Assembly (NCBI RefSeq): GCF_018413525.1
Contig: NZ_JAHCDD010000016.1
Location: 1 to 64,000, forward strand
DNA from: Acidovorax sp. CCYZU-2555
Lineage (GTDB): Bacteria; Pseudomonadota; Gammaproteobacteria; Burkholderiales; Burkholderiaceae_C
DNA: 64,000 nt
Direction of reading: 5' to 3'
Notes under the pieces: model-generated
Seen by the model: only the letters and a program-made list of their open reading frames with translations
What the model was told of the DNA's origin: nothing
The model's database searches: none
Translations under genes and position numbers: made by a program
Part shown: positions 32,879 through 41,750 of the stretch, one piece after another
Layout of the letters: each line of letters starts with the position of its first letter
Numbering within the stretch: position 1 is the first letter of the stretch

Positions 32879-33871
32879 GTGCGTAGATTCTTTCAAGGAC
32901 TGCTTTTTCTGCTGTTGATGGCGCTGGTCGCCGGGGGCGCGGCTGCCTGGTGGCTGCTGCAGCCGCTGGCGCAGAGCGCGCCGTCGCTCGAGCTCGAGAT
33001 CGAGCCGGGCACGACACCACGCGGTGTCGCACGCAATGTGGTCCAGGCGGGCGTGCAGACCGATGCGCGGCTGCTTTACGCCTGGTTTCGCCTGTCGGGC
33101 AAGGACCGGCTGATCAAGGCCGGCAACTATGAGATTCCCGCAGGCACGACGCCCTACCAGCTGCTGCAGAAGCTCGCGCGCGGCGAAGAGTCGCTGCGTG
33201 CGCTGACATTGGTCGAAGGCTGGAACTGGCGCCAGGTGCGCGCCGCGCTGGCGCGCGAGGAATTCCTGCGCCAGGACAGCGCGGCTTTGAGCGACGAAGC
33301 GCTGATGGCTGCGCTGGACAAACCCGGCGTCGCGCCCGAAGGCCGGTTCTTTCCCGACACCTATACCTATGCCAAGGGCAGCAGCGACCTGGCCGTGCTG
33401 CGCCGCGCGGTGCACGCGATGGACCGGCGCATGGCGCAGGTTTGGGAAATGCGCTCCGCCGACCTGCCTCTGCGCTCGCCCGACGACGCACTGGTGCTGG
33501 CCAGCATCATCGAGAAGGAAACCGGGCGCGCGAGCGACCGTGCGCAGATTTCGGGCGTGTTTATCAACCGTTTGCGCATAGGCATGCCGCTGCAGACCGA
33601 CCCGACGGTGATCTATGGCCTGGGCGAAGCCTTCGACGGCAATCTGCGCCGCAGCCACCTGCGCGCCGATACACCCTGGAACACCTACACCCGCAACGGC
33701 CTGCCGCCCACGCCCATTGCCATGCCCGGCAAGGCGTCGATGATGGCCGCCGTGCAGCCCGCGACCACGCCGGCGCTGTATTTTGTTGCAAAGGGCGATG
33801 GCAGCAGCCACTTCAGTGCTTCGCTCGACGAGCACAATAGGGCTGTGAACCGTTACCAGCGCGGACGCTGA
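32879..33871 (+). CDS. mltG: Endolytic murein transglycosylase MltG
   Basis: Inner-membrane enzyme that cleaves nascent peptidoglycan and releases glycan strands, about 330 residues. One N-terminal membrane segment (GLLFLLLMALVAGGAAAWWLL), then the YceG domain with catalytic E212 in ASIIEKETG and the conserved LQTDPTVIYG and PPTPIAMPG blocks. GTG at 32879 gives the typical VRRFFQG start; ATG at 32843 would add 12 residues. It is first of the mltG-tmk-holB-pilZ-tatD block found in many Burkholderiales. Confidence 0.93.
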   Translation: MRRFFQGLLFLLLMALVAGGAAAWWLLQPLAQSAPSLELEIEPGTTPRGVARNVVQAGVQTDARLLYAWFRLSGKDRLIKAGNYEIPAGTTPYQLLQKLARGEESLRALTLVEGWNWRQVRAALAREEFLRQDSAALSDEALMAALDKPGVAPEGRFFPDTYTYAKGSSDLAVLRRAVHAMDRRMAQVWEMRSADLPLRSPDDALVLASIIEKETGRASDRAQISGVFINRLRIGMPLQTDPTVIYGLGEAFDGNLRRSHLRADTPWNTYTRNGLPPTPIAMPGKASMMAAVQPATTPALYFVAKGDGSSHFSASLDEHNRAVNRYQRGR

Positions 33872-33903
33872 CCCAGCGACCGCCGCATTGAGGATTTTTG
33901 ACG

Positions 33904-34578
33904 ATGAGCCGTACCGGCCTGTTTATTTCATTTGAAGGCATCGATGGCGCGGGCAAGTCCTCGCACATCAGCGGCCTGGCCGCGGCATTCACTGCCCAGG
34001 GCCGGCGCGTGGTGCTCACGCGCGAGCCCGGCGGCACGCCGCTGGCCGAGAAGCTGCGCGTGCTGCTGCTCAATGACGCCATGGACCCGCTGACCGAAGC
34101 GCTGCTGGCGTTTGCGGGCCGGCGCGATCATTTGGTGCAGGTGATAGAGCCCGCGCTGGCGCGCGGCGATGTCGTGCTCTGCGACCGCTTCACCGACGCC
34201 ACCTTCGCGTATCAGGGCGCGGGCCGGGGCTTCGATCTGGCGCCGCTGGCCCAGCTCGAGCGCCTGGTGCAGACCGGCGTCGCGCCCGATCCGCTGCAAC
34301 TGCGCGAGCCCGATCTCACGGTCTGGTTCGATCTGCCGCCCGAAGTCGCGGCCGAACGCCTCGCGCATGCGCGCGTTCCCGACCGCTTCGAAGCCCAGCC
34401 GCTCGAGTTCTTCCGCCGTGTCGCCCAAGGCTATGCCGACCGCGCCGCGGCCGCGCCGCAGCGCTTTGCGCGCATCGATGCCAACCACGAGCGCGCGCTG
34501 GTCTGGGGCCAACTGCAGGCCGCGTTCGCGGGCCGTGGCTGGCTGCCGGCCGCGCCCGCCGACCAGGACAGCGCATGA
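33904..34578 (+). CDS. tmk: Thymidylate kinase
   Basis: Phosphorylates dTMP to dTDP, 224 residues, normal length. The P-loop is [10 protein letters not shown] near residue 11, the DR motif is [17 protein letters not shown], and the opening FISFEGIDG is typical. The ATG at 33904 was preferred over the TTG two codons upstream. Its stop overlaps the start of holB (atga), so translation is coupled. Confidence 0.95.
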   Translation: MSRTGLFISFEGIDGAGKSSHISGLAAAFTAQGRRVVLTREPGGTPLAEKLRVLLLNDAMDPLTEALLAFAGRRDHLVQVIEPALARGDVVLCDRFTDATFAYQGAGRGFDLAPLAQLERLVQTGVAPDPLQLREPDLTVWFDLPPEVAAERLAHARVPDRFEAQPLEFFRRVAQGYADRAAAAPQRFARIDANHERALVWGQLQAAFAGRGWLPAAPADQDSA

Positions 34579-35585
34579 GCGCCGCCGAGCGCGCCGTGGT
34601 CGCGCCCTGGATCGCGGCCCAGCGCCAGGCGCTGCTGGCCCAGCGCGGCCATGCCTGGCTGCTGCAGGGGCCTTCGGGCCTGGGTCAATACGCCCTGGGA
34701 CTGGAAATGGTCCGCGCCTGGCTTTGCGAGGCGGTCGTCGACGGCCAGGCTTGCGGCCAATGCCGCAGCTGCCATGCGATCGACGTGCGTGCCCATGCTG
34801 ACCTGTGCGTGCTGATGCCCGAGACCCATATGCTGGCGCTGGGCTGGCCGCTGTCGGAAAAGGCCCAGGCCGATATCGACGACAAGAAGCGCAAGGCCAG
34901 CCGCGAAATCCGTGTCGACGCGATGCGCGACGCCGTCGAGTTCACGCAGCGCACCAGCGCGCGCGGGCGCGGCAAGGCGGTGCTGGTCTATCCAGCCGAG
35001 CAGATGAATGCGATCACGGCCAATGCCTTGCTCAAGACGCTTGAAGAGCCGCCCGGCGACGTGCGCTTCGTGCTGGCCAGCGAATCCGCCCACCAACTGC
35101 TGCCTACCATTCGCAGCCGCTGCCTGATCCACACCATGGGCTGGCCCCAGGACGCTGAAATGCTGGACTGGCTGCAAGCCCAGGGCCTGGAGCCCGCGGC
35201 CGCGCAGGCGTTTCTCAAGGCCTCGGGCGGGCGCCCCGAAGACGCGCTGGCGCTGGCGCGCAGCGGCAAGCCGGCCCAGGCCTGGACCCATCTTCCGCGG
35301 GCGCTGTCGCAGGGCGATGTGTCGGCGTTCGCCGATCTTGCGCCGGCGCAGGTGATAGGCGTGCTGCAGAAGATCTGCCACGACCAACTGGCGCGCGCCA
35401 GCGGCGCCGCGCCGCGCTATTTCGCGCCCAATGACCTGCCCGTGCCCGCATCCCTGGCGCTGCTCGCGGCCTGGAGCAAGGAGCTGACGGCCGCGCTGCG
35501 CACCGCCGAACACCCCTTCAATGCGGGCCTGATGCTCGAAGCGCTTGTCGCGCGGGGCCGAAGCGTCCTAAACTCCAGGCCATGA
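34575..35585 (+). CDS. holB: DNA polymerase III subunit delta prime
   Basis: Clamp-loader subunit of 336 residues. The zinc module is seen as [19 protein letters not shown], followed by the AAA+ blocks VFPAEQ-like [23 protein letters not shown] and SRCLI. The Walker A position reads [10 protein letters not shown] and lacks the GKT needed for ATP hydrolysis, as is normal for delta prime. Coupled to tmk by a 4-base overlap. Confidence 0.93.
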   Translation: MSAAERAVVAPWIAAQRQALLAQRGHAWLLQGPSGLGQYALGLEMVRAWLCEAVVDGQACGQCRSCHAIDVRAHADLCVLMPETHMLALGWPLSEKAQADIDDKKRKASREIRVDAMRDAVEFTQRTSARGRGKAVLVYPAEQMNAITANALLKTLEEPPGDVRFVLASESAHQLLPTIRSRCLIHTMGWPQDAEMLDWLQAQGLEPAAAQAFLKASGGRPEDALALARSGKPAQAWTHLPRALSQGDVSAFADLAPAQVIGVLQKICHDQLARASGAAPRYFAPNDLPVPASLALLAAWSKELTAALRTAEHPFNAGLMLEALVARGRSVLNSRP

Positions 35586-35631
35586 GGGCCCGCATTCTGC
35601 GGCCCCGAGCAAGCCAATTCCAATAATTCCC

Positions 35632-35991
35632 ATGAGCCAGATCCCCACCACGCCGCGTCCCAGCGTCATGCAGTTGGCCATCAAGGAAAAGGCCGCCCTG
35701 TACGCCGCCTATATCCCCATGTTCGCCAGCGGGGGCATTTTCGTGCCCACGCCGCGCGAGTACCGGTTGGGCGACGATGTCTACGTGCTGCTCACGCTGC
35801 CCGAAGACACGCAGCGCTACCCGATCGCCGGCAAGGTCGCCTGGGTCACGCCCGCGCGTGCCGCGGGCAACCGTACCCAAGGCATAGGCATACAGTTTCC
35901 CCAGGACGAGAAGTCGAACCAGCTCAAAGCCAAGATCGAGCAGATTCTCGGTAACGCGCTGTCCTGGGACAAGGCCACGCAAACGGTGTAG
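35632..35991 (+). CDS. pilZ: PilZ-domain protein, type IV pilus biogenesis
   Basis: 119 residues, single PilZ domain of the stand-alone pilus type. It has SGGIFVPTPREYRLGDDVYVLLTLP in two parts and GIGIQFP near the C-terminus. The N-terminal RxxxR c-di-GMP motif is absent, as in the Xanthomonas/Pseudomonas PilZ that binds PilB/FimX rather than the nucleotide. It sits in the conserved tmk-holB-pilZ-tatD order and is followed by a terminator. Confidence 0.88.
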   Translation: MSQIPTTPRPSVMQLAIKEKAALYAAYIPMFASGGIFVPTPREYRLGDDVYVLLTLPEDTQRYPIAGKVAWVTPARAAGNRTQGIGIQFPQDEKSNQLKAKIEQILGNALSWDKATQTV

Positions 35992-36011
35992 CAGCGTATT
36001 GTTGCGGCTGC

Positions 36012-36066
36012 ATGCCGATCCGCGGGCAGCGCGAATGCGCCGCAGTCGTGGATCGGCATTTTTGTT
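36012..36066 (+). terminator. Hairpin terminator between pilZ and tatD
   Basis: A perfect 10-bp inverted repeat (atgccgatcc / ggatcggcat) around a 28-base centre, followed directly by tttttgtttt. It starts 20 bases past the pilZ stop. The long loop makes it less certain than a compact hairpin. Confidence 0.6.
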
Positions 36067-36080
36067 TTGAGAGTTTTTTG

Positions 36081-36887
36081 ATGTTTACCGATTCCCACTG
36101 CCATCTGAACTACCCCGCGCTCGCGCAGAATCTGCCGGAAATCCGTGCCGCGATGGCCCAGGCCCAGGTCGACCGCGCGCTGTGCATCTGCACGACCATG
36201 GAAGAGTTTCCCGACGTTCATGCGCTTGCCACGGGCTACGACAACTTCTGGTGCACCGTGGGCGTGCACCCCGACACCGAAGACATGACCGAGCCCGGTG
36301 TGCAGGACCTGCTGGACCGCGCCGCGCTGCCGCGCGTGGTGGCTATCGGTGAAACCGGCCTCGACTACTATGGCATGGAAGACCGCAAGGGCGGGCGCAC
36401 GATTGCCGACCTCGAATGGCAGCGCGAACGATTTCGCGTGCACATTCGCGCGGCGCGCGCCTGTCACAAGCCGCTGGTGATCCACACGCGCAGCGCGTCC
36501 GACGACACGCTGGGCATTCTGCGCGAGGAAGGCGAAGACGGCTCGGCCGACCAGGCCGGCGGCGTGTTGCACTGCTTCACCGAAACCGCCGAAGTCGCGC
36601 GCGCGGCGCTGGACCTCGGGTACTACATCTCGTTTTCGGGCATCGTGACGTTCAAGAACGCGCAGCATCTGCGCGACGTCGCGGCCTTCGTGCCGCTGGA
36701 CCGCATGCTGATCGAGACCGACAGCCCCTATCTCGCCCCCATGCCTTACCGCGGCAAGACCAACAGCCCGGCCTATGTGCCTTACGTTGCCAAGCAGATC
36801 GCGGCCGTGCGCGGCATGCCGGTCGAAGAGATCGCGGCGCTGACCAGCGCCAACTTCGACGCCTTGTTCAAGGGAGTGGTTTCATGA
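36081..36887 (+). CDS. tatD: TatD-family metal-dependent DNase/deoxyribohydrolase
   Basis: Metallohydrolase of the amidohydrolase fold, 268 residues. The HxH metal site is H6/H8 in FTDSHCHLNY, with Glu in AIGETGLDYYG, His in PLVIHTRSA and LHCFTE, and Asp in LIETDSPYLAP. The ATG at 36081 was chosen because family members start directly at MFxDSHCH. Its stop overlaps the following ankyrin gene (atga). Confidence 0.93.
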   Translation: MFTDSHCHLNYPALAQNLPEIRAAMAQAQVDRALCICTTMEEFPDVHALATGYDNFWCTVGVHPDTEDMTEPGVQDLLDRAALPRVVAIGETGLDYYGMEDRKGGRTIADLEWQRERFRVHIRAARACHKPLVIHTRSASDDTLGILREEGEDGSADQAGGVLHCFTETAEVARAALDLGYYISFSGIVTFKNAQHLRDVAAFVPLDRMLIETDSPYLAPMPYRGKTNSPAYVPYVAKQIAAVRGMPVEEIAALTSANFDALFKGVVS

Positions 36888-37588
36888 CCCGACTGCACAC
36901 CCGCCGCATCTGGCTGCAAACCGTGGGCGCCGCCAGCGCCCTGGGCCTTGCGGGCCTGGCCCGGGCCGACGCCGCGCTGGACTTCGAGCGCGCGTTGATC
37001 CAGGACAACCCCAAGACCATGGTCGACCTGATTTTTCATGGCGCCGACCCAAACACCAAGGATTCGCGCGGCCGCCCCGGCATGGTGGCGGCGCTGCACC
37101 GCGATTCGCTGCGCGTGTTCGAAGTGCTGCTGCAGTCGCCCGGCATACGCCTCGATGAAGTCAGCGCCCAGGGCGAAAGCGCGCTGATGATGACCGCCAT
37201 CAAGGGCCATCTGGCGCTCGCGCGCAAGCTGCTCGAGCGCGGCGCCGCGGTCGACAAAGATGGCTGGACCGCCTTGCACTACGCGGCCTCGGCCGCGCTG
37301 CCCGACAGCCTGGCGCTCGTGCAACTGCTGGTGCGCAAGGGCGCCAAGGTCGACGCGCCATCGCCCAACGGCACGACGCCGCTGATGATGGCCGCGCAAT
37401 ACAGCTCGGAAGATGTCGTCGCCCAGCTGCTCAAGTATGGTGCCGATCCGCGCGCGAAGAACCAGCGCGGCTGGACTCCCGTGGACTTCGCGCGCCAGGC
37501 CTCGCGCGACTACCTGGTCGAGACCCTGACCCAGGCCCAGAAGCGCCAGCCCAGCGCGGCCCAACCGGCGCGCCGACCGGGTTGGTGA
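36884..37588 (+). CDS. Exported ankyrin-repeat protein coupled to tatD
   Basis: 234 residues. A twin-Arg-like N-terminus (TRRIWLQTVGAASALGLAGLARADA, split here only by reading) precedes about five ankyrin units (RALIQDNPKTMVDLIFHGAD, SALMMTAIKGHLALARKLLE, TALHYAASA, TPLMMAAQYSSEDVVAQLLK, TPVDFARQASRDYLVETL). Start codon overlaps the tatD stop. Probably periplasmic; partner unknown. A second ankyrin protein is encoded 5 kb upstream. Confidence 0.85.
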   Translation: MTRLHTRRIWLQTVGAASALGLAGLARADAALDFERALIQDNPKTMVDLIFHGADPNTKDSRGRPGMVAALHRDSLRVFEVLLQSPGIRLDEVSAQGESALMMTAIKGHLALARKLLERGAAVDKDGWTALHYAASAALPDSLALVQLLVRKGAKVDAPSPNGTTPLMMAAQYSSEDVVAQLLKYGADPRAKNQRGWTPVDFARQASRDYLVETLTQAQKRQPSAAQPARRPGW

Positions 37589-37658
37589 GCGGCGCCAGGC
37601 CCTGCAGGTCCATTCCCCGGTCCCTGCCGCAGGCAGCAAGGCAGAGGCCTGCACCGGC

Positions 37659-38132
37659 TTACGCCTGCGTGTTGCGTGCCTGTGCCCATTCGGCGTACAG
37701 GTTGGGTTCGCCCGATGTGCGCACGGGCTGGTGGCATATCGCCATGGACTGCTGGTCGAAGGGCTTGGCGAGGTCCTCGTAGACGGCCGCGGTCGACAGC
37801 CCGAACGGCGCGCCGTCTTCGTTGGAGTAGGCATAGGCGACCTTGCGCACGCCGGACATGCGCATCGCGGCCATGCACATGGGGCAGGGATGTCCGCTGG
37901 CATAGACGGCGCAGCTGCTCAGGTCGGGCGAGCCGAGCCGGCGGCTGGCGGCGCGCAGCGCCGTCATCTCGGCATGGGCGGTAGGGTCGTTGGTGGCCTG
38001 GATTTCGTTGACGCCGGTGGCGATCACCGCGCCATCGCGCACCACGACCGCGCCGAAAGGGCGTCCGCCCTGGGCGATGTTGGCGCGCGCCAGCGCGACG
38101 GCTTGCAGCAAGTAATGGTTGTCGTTCGTCAT
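37659..38132 (-). CDS. Nucleoside/guanine deaminase-like CDA-family enzyme
   Basis: Zinc-dependent deaminase of 157 residues. The zinc ligands are H53 and catalytic E55 in TAHAEM and C83/C86 in PCPMCMAAM. The C-terminal block (AYSNEDGAPFGLSTAAVYEDL) resembles GuaD-type guanine deaminases more than TadA. The ATG at 38132 follows aaggaa. No purine-catabolism genes are adjacent, so the substrate is uncertain. Confidence 0.82.
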   Translation of the reverse strand: MTNDNHYLLQAVALARANIAQGGRPFGAVVVRDGAVIATGVNEIQATNDPTAHAEMTALRAASRRLGSPDLSSCAVYASGHPCPMCMAAMRMSGVRKVAYAYSNEDGAPFGLSTAAVYEDLAKPFDQQSMAICHQPVRTSGEPNLYAEWAQARNTQA

Positions 38133-38270
38133 GGGGCGGTTTCCTTGGTGGGCCGGGGACATCGAGAAGTATCTGGAAAACAAATATCAAGATGGTATTT
38201 GTCTATTCTCTGCATGTTGTGCCCGCCACATGGCGCATCCTCGCCTGCTGCGCTCCTTTTATTGCCATCG

Positions 38271-38289
38271 CCGACGCGTGCCGCGTCGG
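38271..38289. terminator. Compact GC-rich hairpin near the small acidic gene
   Basis: A perfect 8-bp stem (ccgacgcg / cgcgtcgg) with a 3-base loop, followed on the + side by gtttt. It sits directly past the end of the small acidic protein gene, but the T-run is on the opposite side, so orientation is uncertain. Confidence 0.4.
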
Positions 38290-38293
38290 GTTT

Positions 38294-38464
38294 TCAGTCG
38301 GGCGCGATATCCGGCTCGCGGTGCGGCGAGAACGTCGGGTCTGGCGGATCGTCGCCGTCGGCAGGCTTGGTGTCGTCGGGCGTGAGCGGTTCCTGTTCGG
38401 GGTAGGGCTTGCCCACGGGGTCCATATCCTCGTCTTCTGGCAGCGATGCTGGCGGCTTGTTCAT
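38294..38464 (-). CDS. Small acidic Pro-rich protein
   Basis: 56 residues, dominated by Asp, Glu and Pro (MNKPPASLPEDEDMDPVGKP), with no hydrophobic segment, so probably cytoplasmic and unstructured. aaagga lies upstream of the ATG at a suitable distance, which supports a real gene over an accidental frame. No family recognised. It precedes the deaminase on the same strand. Confidence 0.5.
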   Translation of the reverse strand: MNKPPASLPEDEDMDPVGKPYPEQEPLTPDDTKPADGDDPPDPTFSPHREPDIAPD

Positions 38465-38553
38465 GTCCCGGTCCTTTGCGTTGGTGTTCCCAGCGTGGGG
38501 CAAGACGGCCTTGGCATTTGTAGGAGCGCTGCGCCGATTCACGCCACCGCGGT

Positions 38554-38745
38554 TCACTCCCCTGGACGCTCCGGGTCCAGGTACTCGATGAAGAAACGCA
38601 TCGCGGGAATGCCGTCCTGGCCGCCCAGCGGCATGCTCTCTGATAGCGGCCCGGGTTCTGCAACCACTTGGTAGCTGCTCAGGCCTGCCTGCTGCGCATG
38701 GGCATGGGCTTCTTCTTCCGACTTGAACGATTCGCTGCGTGGCAT
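38554..38745 (-). CDS. Small hypothetical protein, 63 residues
   Basis: Reads MPRSESFKSEEEAHAHAQQA followed by a short beta-like stretch (SSYQVVAEPGP) and MRFFIEYLDPE. A good ribosome site (aaggag) precedes the ATG. Single small globular domain, no membrane segment, no family recognised. Co-directional with the small acidic gene 90 bases downstream. Confidence 0.55.
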   Translation of the reverse strand: MPRSESFKSEEEAHAHAQQAGLSSYQVVAEPGPLSESMPLGGQDGIPAMRFFIEYLDPERPGE

Positions 38746-38851
38746 GTGCGTACTCCTTGGGTGTTGCGCACAGCATGCAGAAATGAGAGCGGGGATGCAA
38801 GCCGCCGCATAAAGAAATGAGATTTCTGTATTTGGCGTGCCTAGGTGTAAA

Positions 38852-38879
38852 CGATAGGATTTGTCGATAGATCCTATCG
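38852..38879. promoter_or_regulatory. 28-bp inverted repeat directly upstream of the MetQ-like gene
   Basis: cgataggat-N10-atcctatcg, a perfect 9-bp inverted repeat ending 6 bases before the ATG, so it covers the ribosome-binding region. It could be an operator or an RNA hairpin that hides the start site. The centre repeats the cgatag half-motif. Confidence 0.5.
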
Positions 38880-38885
38880 CTTCCT

Positions 38886-39683
38886 ATGAATAAACGTAAT
38901 CTCTTCAAATCGACCGTGGCTTTGGCCGCCTGCGCACTGTTCTCGGCAACGGCCTTCAGCCAGAGCGCGGAAATCAAAGTGGGCGTCACCGCTGGCCCGC
39001 ATGCGCAGATCCTGGAAGCCGTGAAGGCCGCGGCCAAGAAGAACGGCCTGAACATCAAGATCGTCGAATTCAGCGATTTCATCCAGCCGAACGCCGCGCT
39101 GGCATCGGGCGAGCTGCAGGCCAATGCCTACCAGCACGCGCCGTATTTCACCCAGCAGGTCAAGGACCGCAACTATGCGCTGTCGGCCGTGGGCAATACC
39201 GTGATCCTGCCGATCGCGCTGTATTCCAAGAAGATCAAGAGCCTGGACGCACTCAAGGTCGGTGCCCAGATCGGCGTGCCCAACGACCCCACCAATGGCG
39301 GGCGCGCCTTGCTGCTGCTGCAGCAACAGGGCCTGATCAAGCTCAAGCCCGGCGTGGACATCAAGGCGACGCCGCTGGACATCGTCGAGAACCCCAAGAA
39401 GCTGCGCATCCGTGAACTCGACGCCGCTCAATTGGTGCATGCGCTCAACGACCTCGACGGCGCGGTCATCAACACCAGCTACGCGATCGCCGCCAAGCTC
39501 AATCCGACCAAGGATTCGATTGCGCGCGAATCCACCGATTCTCCCTATACCAACCTGATCGCCGTGCAGACCAAGGACAAGGACAAGCCCTGGGTCAAGG
39601 AATTGATCAAGGCCTACCAGTCCGAAGACGTGCGCAAGTTCGTCGAGGCCGAGTTCCAGGGCTCCATCGTTCCCGCCTTCTGA
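38886..39683 (+). CDS. MetQ/NlpA-family substrate-binding protein
   Basis: Periplasmic binding protein of 265 residues for D/L-methionine or a related ligand. Signal peptide ending SATAFSQS with no lipobox Cys, so it is soluble rather than a lipoprotein as in E. coli MetQ. The core has KVGVTAGPHAQILEAVK, ELQANAYQHAPYFTQQ, GAQIGVPNDPTNGGRAL and INTSYAIAA, all typical. No MetN ATPase or MetI permease gene is adjacent, so it is an orphan receptor here. No purine-rich ribosome site; the long inverted repeat ends 6 bases before the ATG. Confidence 0.88.
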   Translation: MNKRNLFKSTVALAACALFSATAFSQSAEIKVGVTAGPHAQILEAVKAAAKKNGLNIKIVEFSDFIQPNAALASGELQANAYQHAPYFTQQVKDRNYALSAVGNTVILPIALYSKKIKSLDALKVGAQIGVPNDPTNGGRALLLLQQQGLIKLKPGVDIKATPLDIVENPKKLRIRELDAAQLVHALNDLDGAVINTSYAIAAKLNPTKDSIARESTDSPYTNLIAVQTKDKDKPWVKELIKAYQSEDVRKFVEAEFQGSIVPAF

Positions 39684-39701
39684 TTTACCGGGAACAATGA
39701 C

Positions 39702-40481
39702 GTGACGGGAAAAATCACCGAGGAACGCGACGGCCATGTGGCCCGTCTGCTCATCGACAACACCGCCAAGCGCAATGCGATCAGCCAGGCCATGTGGGTC
39801 GAACTGGCCGACAGGCTTGAAGTGTTGAACGCCGACGAGCAGCTGCGCTGCATCGTGGTGCGCGGCGCGGACGCACTGGCCTTTGGCAGCGGCGCGGACA
39901 TCGAGGAATTCGAGCAGTTGCGCTCGTCCAAGGAAAAGGGCATTGCGTTCGGCCAGCAGGCCCACCGCGCCATGCGGCTGCTCAAATCCTGTCCCGTGCC
40001 CACGCTCGCTGCCATTCAGGGCGCCTGCATAGGCGGCGGCCTGGAGCTGGCCGCCTGCTGCGACATCCGCATCGCGAGCAATGATGCCAAGTTCGGCATC
40101 CCCATCGGTCGCCTGGGCGGCGTGCTCGCCTATCCCGAGCTCGAAGCCTTGCTGGCCATCGCCACGCCCAGCGTCGCCTATGAGCTGCTGTTCGAAGGCC
40201 GGGTGCTCAATGCCGAGCAAGCCTATGTGAAGGGCCTGGTCGCGCGCAGCGTGCCCGGCGAGGAGTTCGAGGCCGAGATCGCGCGCAGCGTGAAGAACAT
40301 CGCCGAGCTCGCGCCCTTGTCGGCGCGCTGGCACAAGCAATTCATTGCGCGCATGGGTTCGCGCCAGCCGCTCGATGAAGCGCAGCGCAACCAGGCCTAT
40401 GATTGCTTCGATACAGAGGACTTCCAGGAGGGCTTCAAGGCCTTTCTGGAGAAGAGAAAACCGGTTTTCAAGGGTCAGTAG
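39702..40481 (+). CDS. Enoyl-CoA hydratase/isomerase family protein
   Basis: Crotonase-fold enzyme of 259 residues. Conserved oxyanion-hole regions are GADALAFGSGADIEEF and AAIQGACIGGGLELAACCDI. The catalytic Glu positions of true hydratases are not both evident (GRLGGVLAYPE), so the reaction may be an isomerisation, hydrolysis or decarboxylation. Start is GTG at 39702; the nearby ATG is in another frame. A CoA-transferase gene follows 6 bases after the stop, so they are co-transcribed. Confidence 0.85.
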   Translation: MTGKITEERDGHVARLLIDNTAKRNAISQAMWVELADRLEVLNADEQLRCIVVRGADALAFGSGADIEEFEQLRSSKEKGIAFGQQAHRAMRLLKSCPVPTLAAIQGACIGGGLELAACCDIRIASNDAKFGIPIGRLGGVLAYPELEALLAIATPSVAYELLFEGRVLNAEQAYVKGLVARSVPGEEFEAEIARSVKNIAELAPLSARWHKQFIARMGSRQPLDEAQRNQAYDCFDTEDFQEGFKAFLEKRKPVFKGQ

Positions 40482-40487
40482 TCAGTT

Positions 40488-41723
40488 ATGTCGATAGTGA
40501 AAAGAAAAGGGCCTCTGGCCGGGTTGCGCGTGATCGAGCTGACCAACGTGATGGCCGGCCCGGTCGCGGGTCTGCTGCTTGCCGACATGGGCGCCGATGT
40601 CATCAAGGTCGAGAAGCTGCCGGGCGGCGACGACACGCGCCGCGCGACTCCGCCTGAAATCAACGGCGAGTCGGCCGCGTTCATGATGGTCAACCGCAAC
40701 AAGCGCGGCATCGTGGTCGATCTGAAAAATGCCGCCGGTGTCGAACTGCTCAAGAAGATGATCAAGTCTTCCGACGTGGTGATCGAGAACTTCCGCCCGG
40801 GCACCATGGAAAAGCTGGGCCTCGACTTCCCCGCGCTGAGCGCCTTGAACCCGGCGCTGATCTACTGCAAGATCACCGGCTTCGGCCTGACCGGACCCTA
40901 TGCCCAGCGCGCCGGCTATGACCTGATCGCCCAGGGCATGTCGGGCCTCATGAGCCTGACCGGCGAAGGCGAGGGCCGCCCGCCGGTGAAGGTGGGCGTG
41001 CCGATTGGCGACGTGACTGCGGGCATTCTGGCGTCCAGCGGCATTCTGGCCGCCTACATCGAACGCCTGCGCACGGGACAGGGCCAGTACCTGGACACCT
41101 CGTTGTTCGAAGCCTCGATGATCCACACCTACTGGCAGATGGCCATGGCCTTTGCCACGGGCGAGTCCGCAGGCCCCATGGGCTCGGCCCATCCCGTGGC
41201 CGCGCCTTACCAGGCCATGCCCACCAAGGACGGCTGGCTGAACGTGGGCGCCGTGAGCCAGGCCACATGGCAGGGCCTGACGCGCGCCGTGGAGCTTCCC
41301 GAACTGCTGGCCGATGCGCGTTTCACGACCAATGCCGACCGCATGCGCAACCGTGACCAGCTGATAGCGATCCTCTCCGAGGCGCTGGCCGCTGACACCA
41401 CCGCCAACTGGGTGCTGCGCTTCGAGCGCCAGGGCGTGCCCGCAGGCCCCGTGCTGAACATGCAGCAAGTGATCGACGATCCGCAGACCGCGGCGCGTGA
41501 AATGGTCATCAACGTCAAGCACCCTGTCGCTGGCGAAATTCAGTCGCTGGGCCTGCCGATCAAGTTCTCCGGCGGCAATGGCGTGACCGACCGCGGCGCG
41601 CCCTTGTATGGCGAGCACACGCTGGAGTTGCTCAAGGAGTTCGATGTCTCGCCAGCCGAAATCGATGCGCTGATCAAGGCGAATGCGGTGCATGCACTGG
41701 TGGGGGCGACAGAGGTCGCCTGA
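40488..41723 (+). CDS. CaiB/BaiF family III CoA-transferase
   Basis: Transfers CoA between carboxylic acids, 411 residues, full length. The family start is LAGLRVIELTNVMAGPVAGLLLADMGADVIKVE (in two parts), with MVNRNKRGIVVDLK and IENFRPGTMEKLG. The catalytic Asp lies in QYLDTSLFEA. Acts with the preceding crotonase-type enzyme in an unidentified acid-catabolism pathway. Confidence 0.92.
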   Translation: MSIVKRKGPLAGLRVIELTNVMAGPVAGLLLADMGADVIKVEKLPGGDDTRRATPPEINGESAAFMMVNRNKRGIVVDLKNAAGVELLKKMIKSSDVVIENFRPGTMEKLGLDFPALSALNPALIYCKITGFGLTGPYAQRAGYDLIAQGMSGLMSLTGEGEGRPPVKVGVPIGDVTAGILASSGILAAYIERLRTGQGQYLDTSLFEASMIHTYWQMAMAFATGESAGPMGSAHPVAAPYQAMPTKDGWLNVGAVSQATWQGLTRAVELPELLADARFTTNADRMRNRDQLIAILSEALAADTTANWVLRFERQGVPAGPVLNMQQVIDDPQTAAREMVINVKHPVAGEIQSLGLPIKFSGGNGVTDRGAPLYGEHTLELLKEFDVSPAEIDALIKANAVHALVGATEVA

Positions 41724-41750
41724 AGCCAGGCCGCAGACACACGCAGCGCT

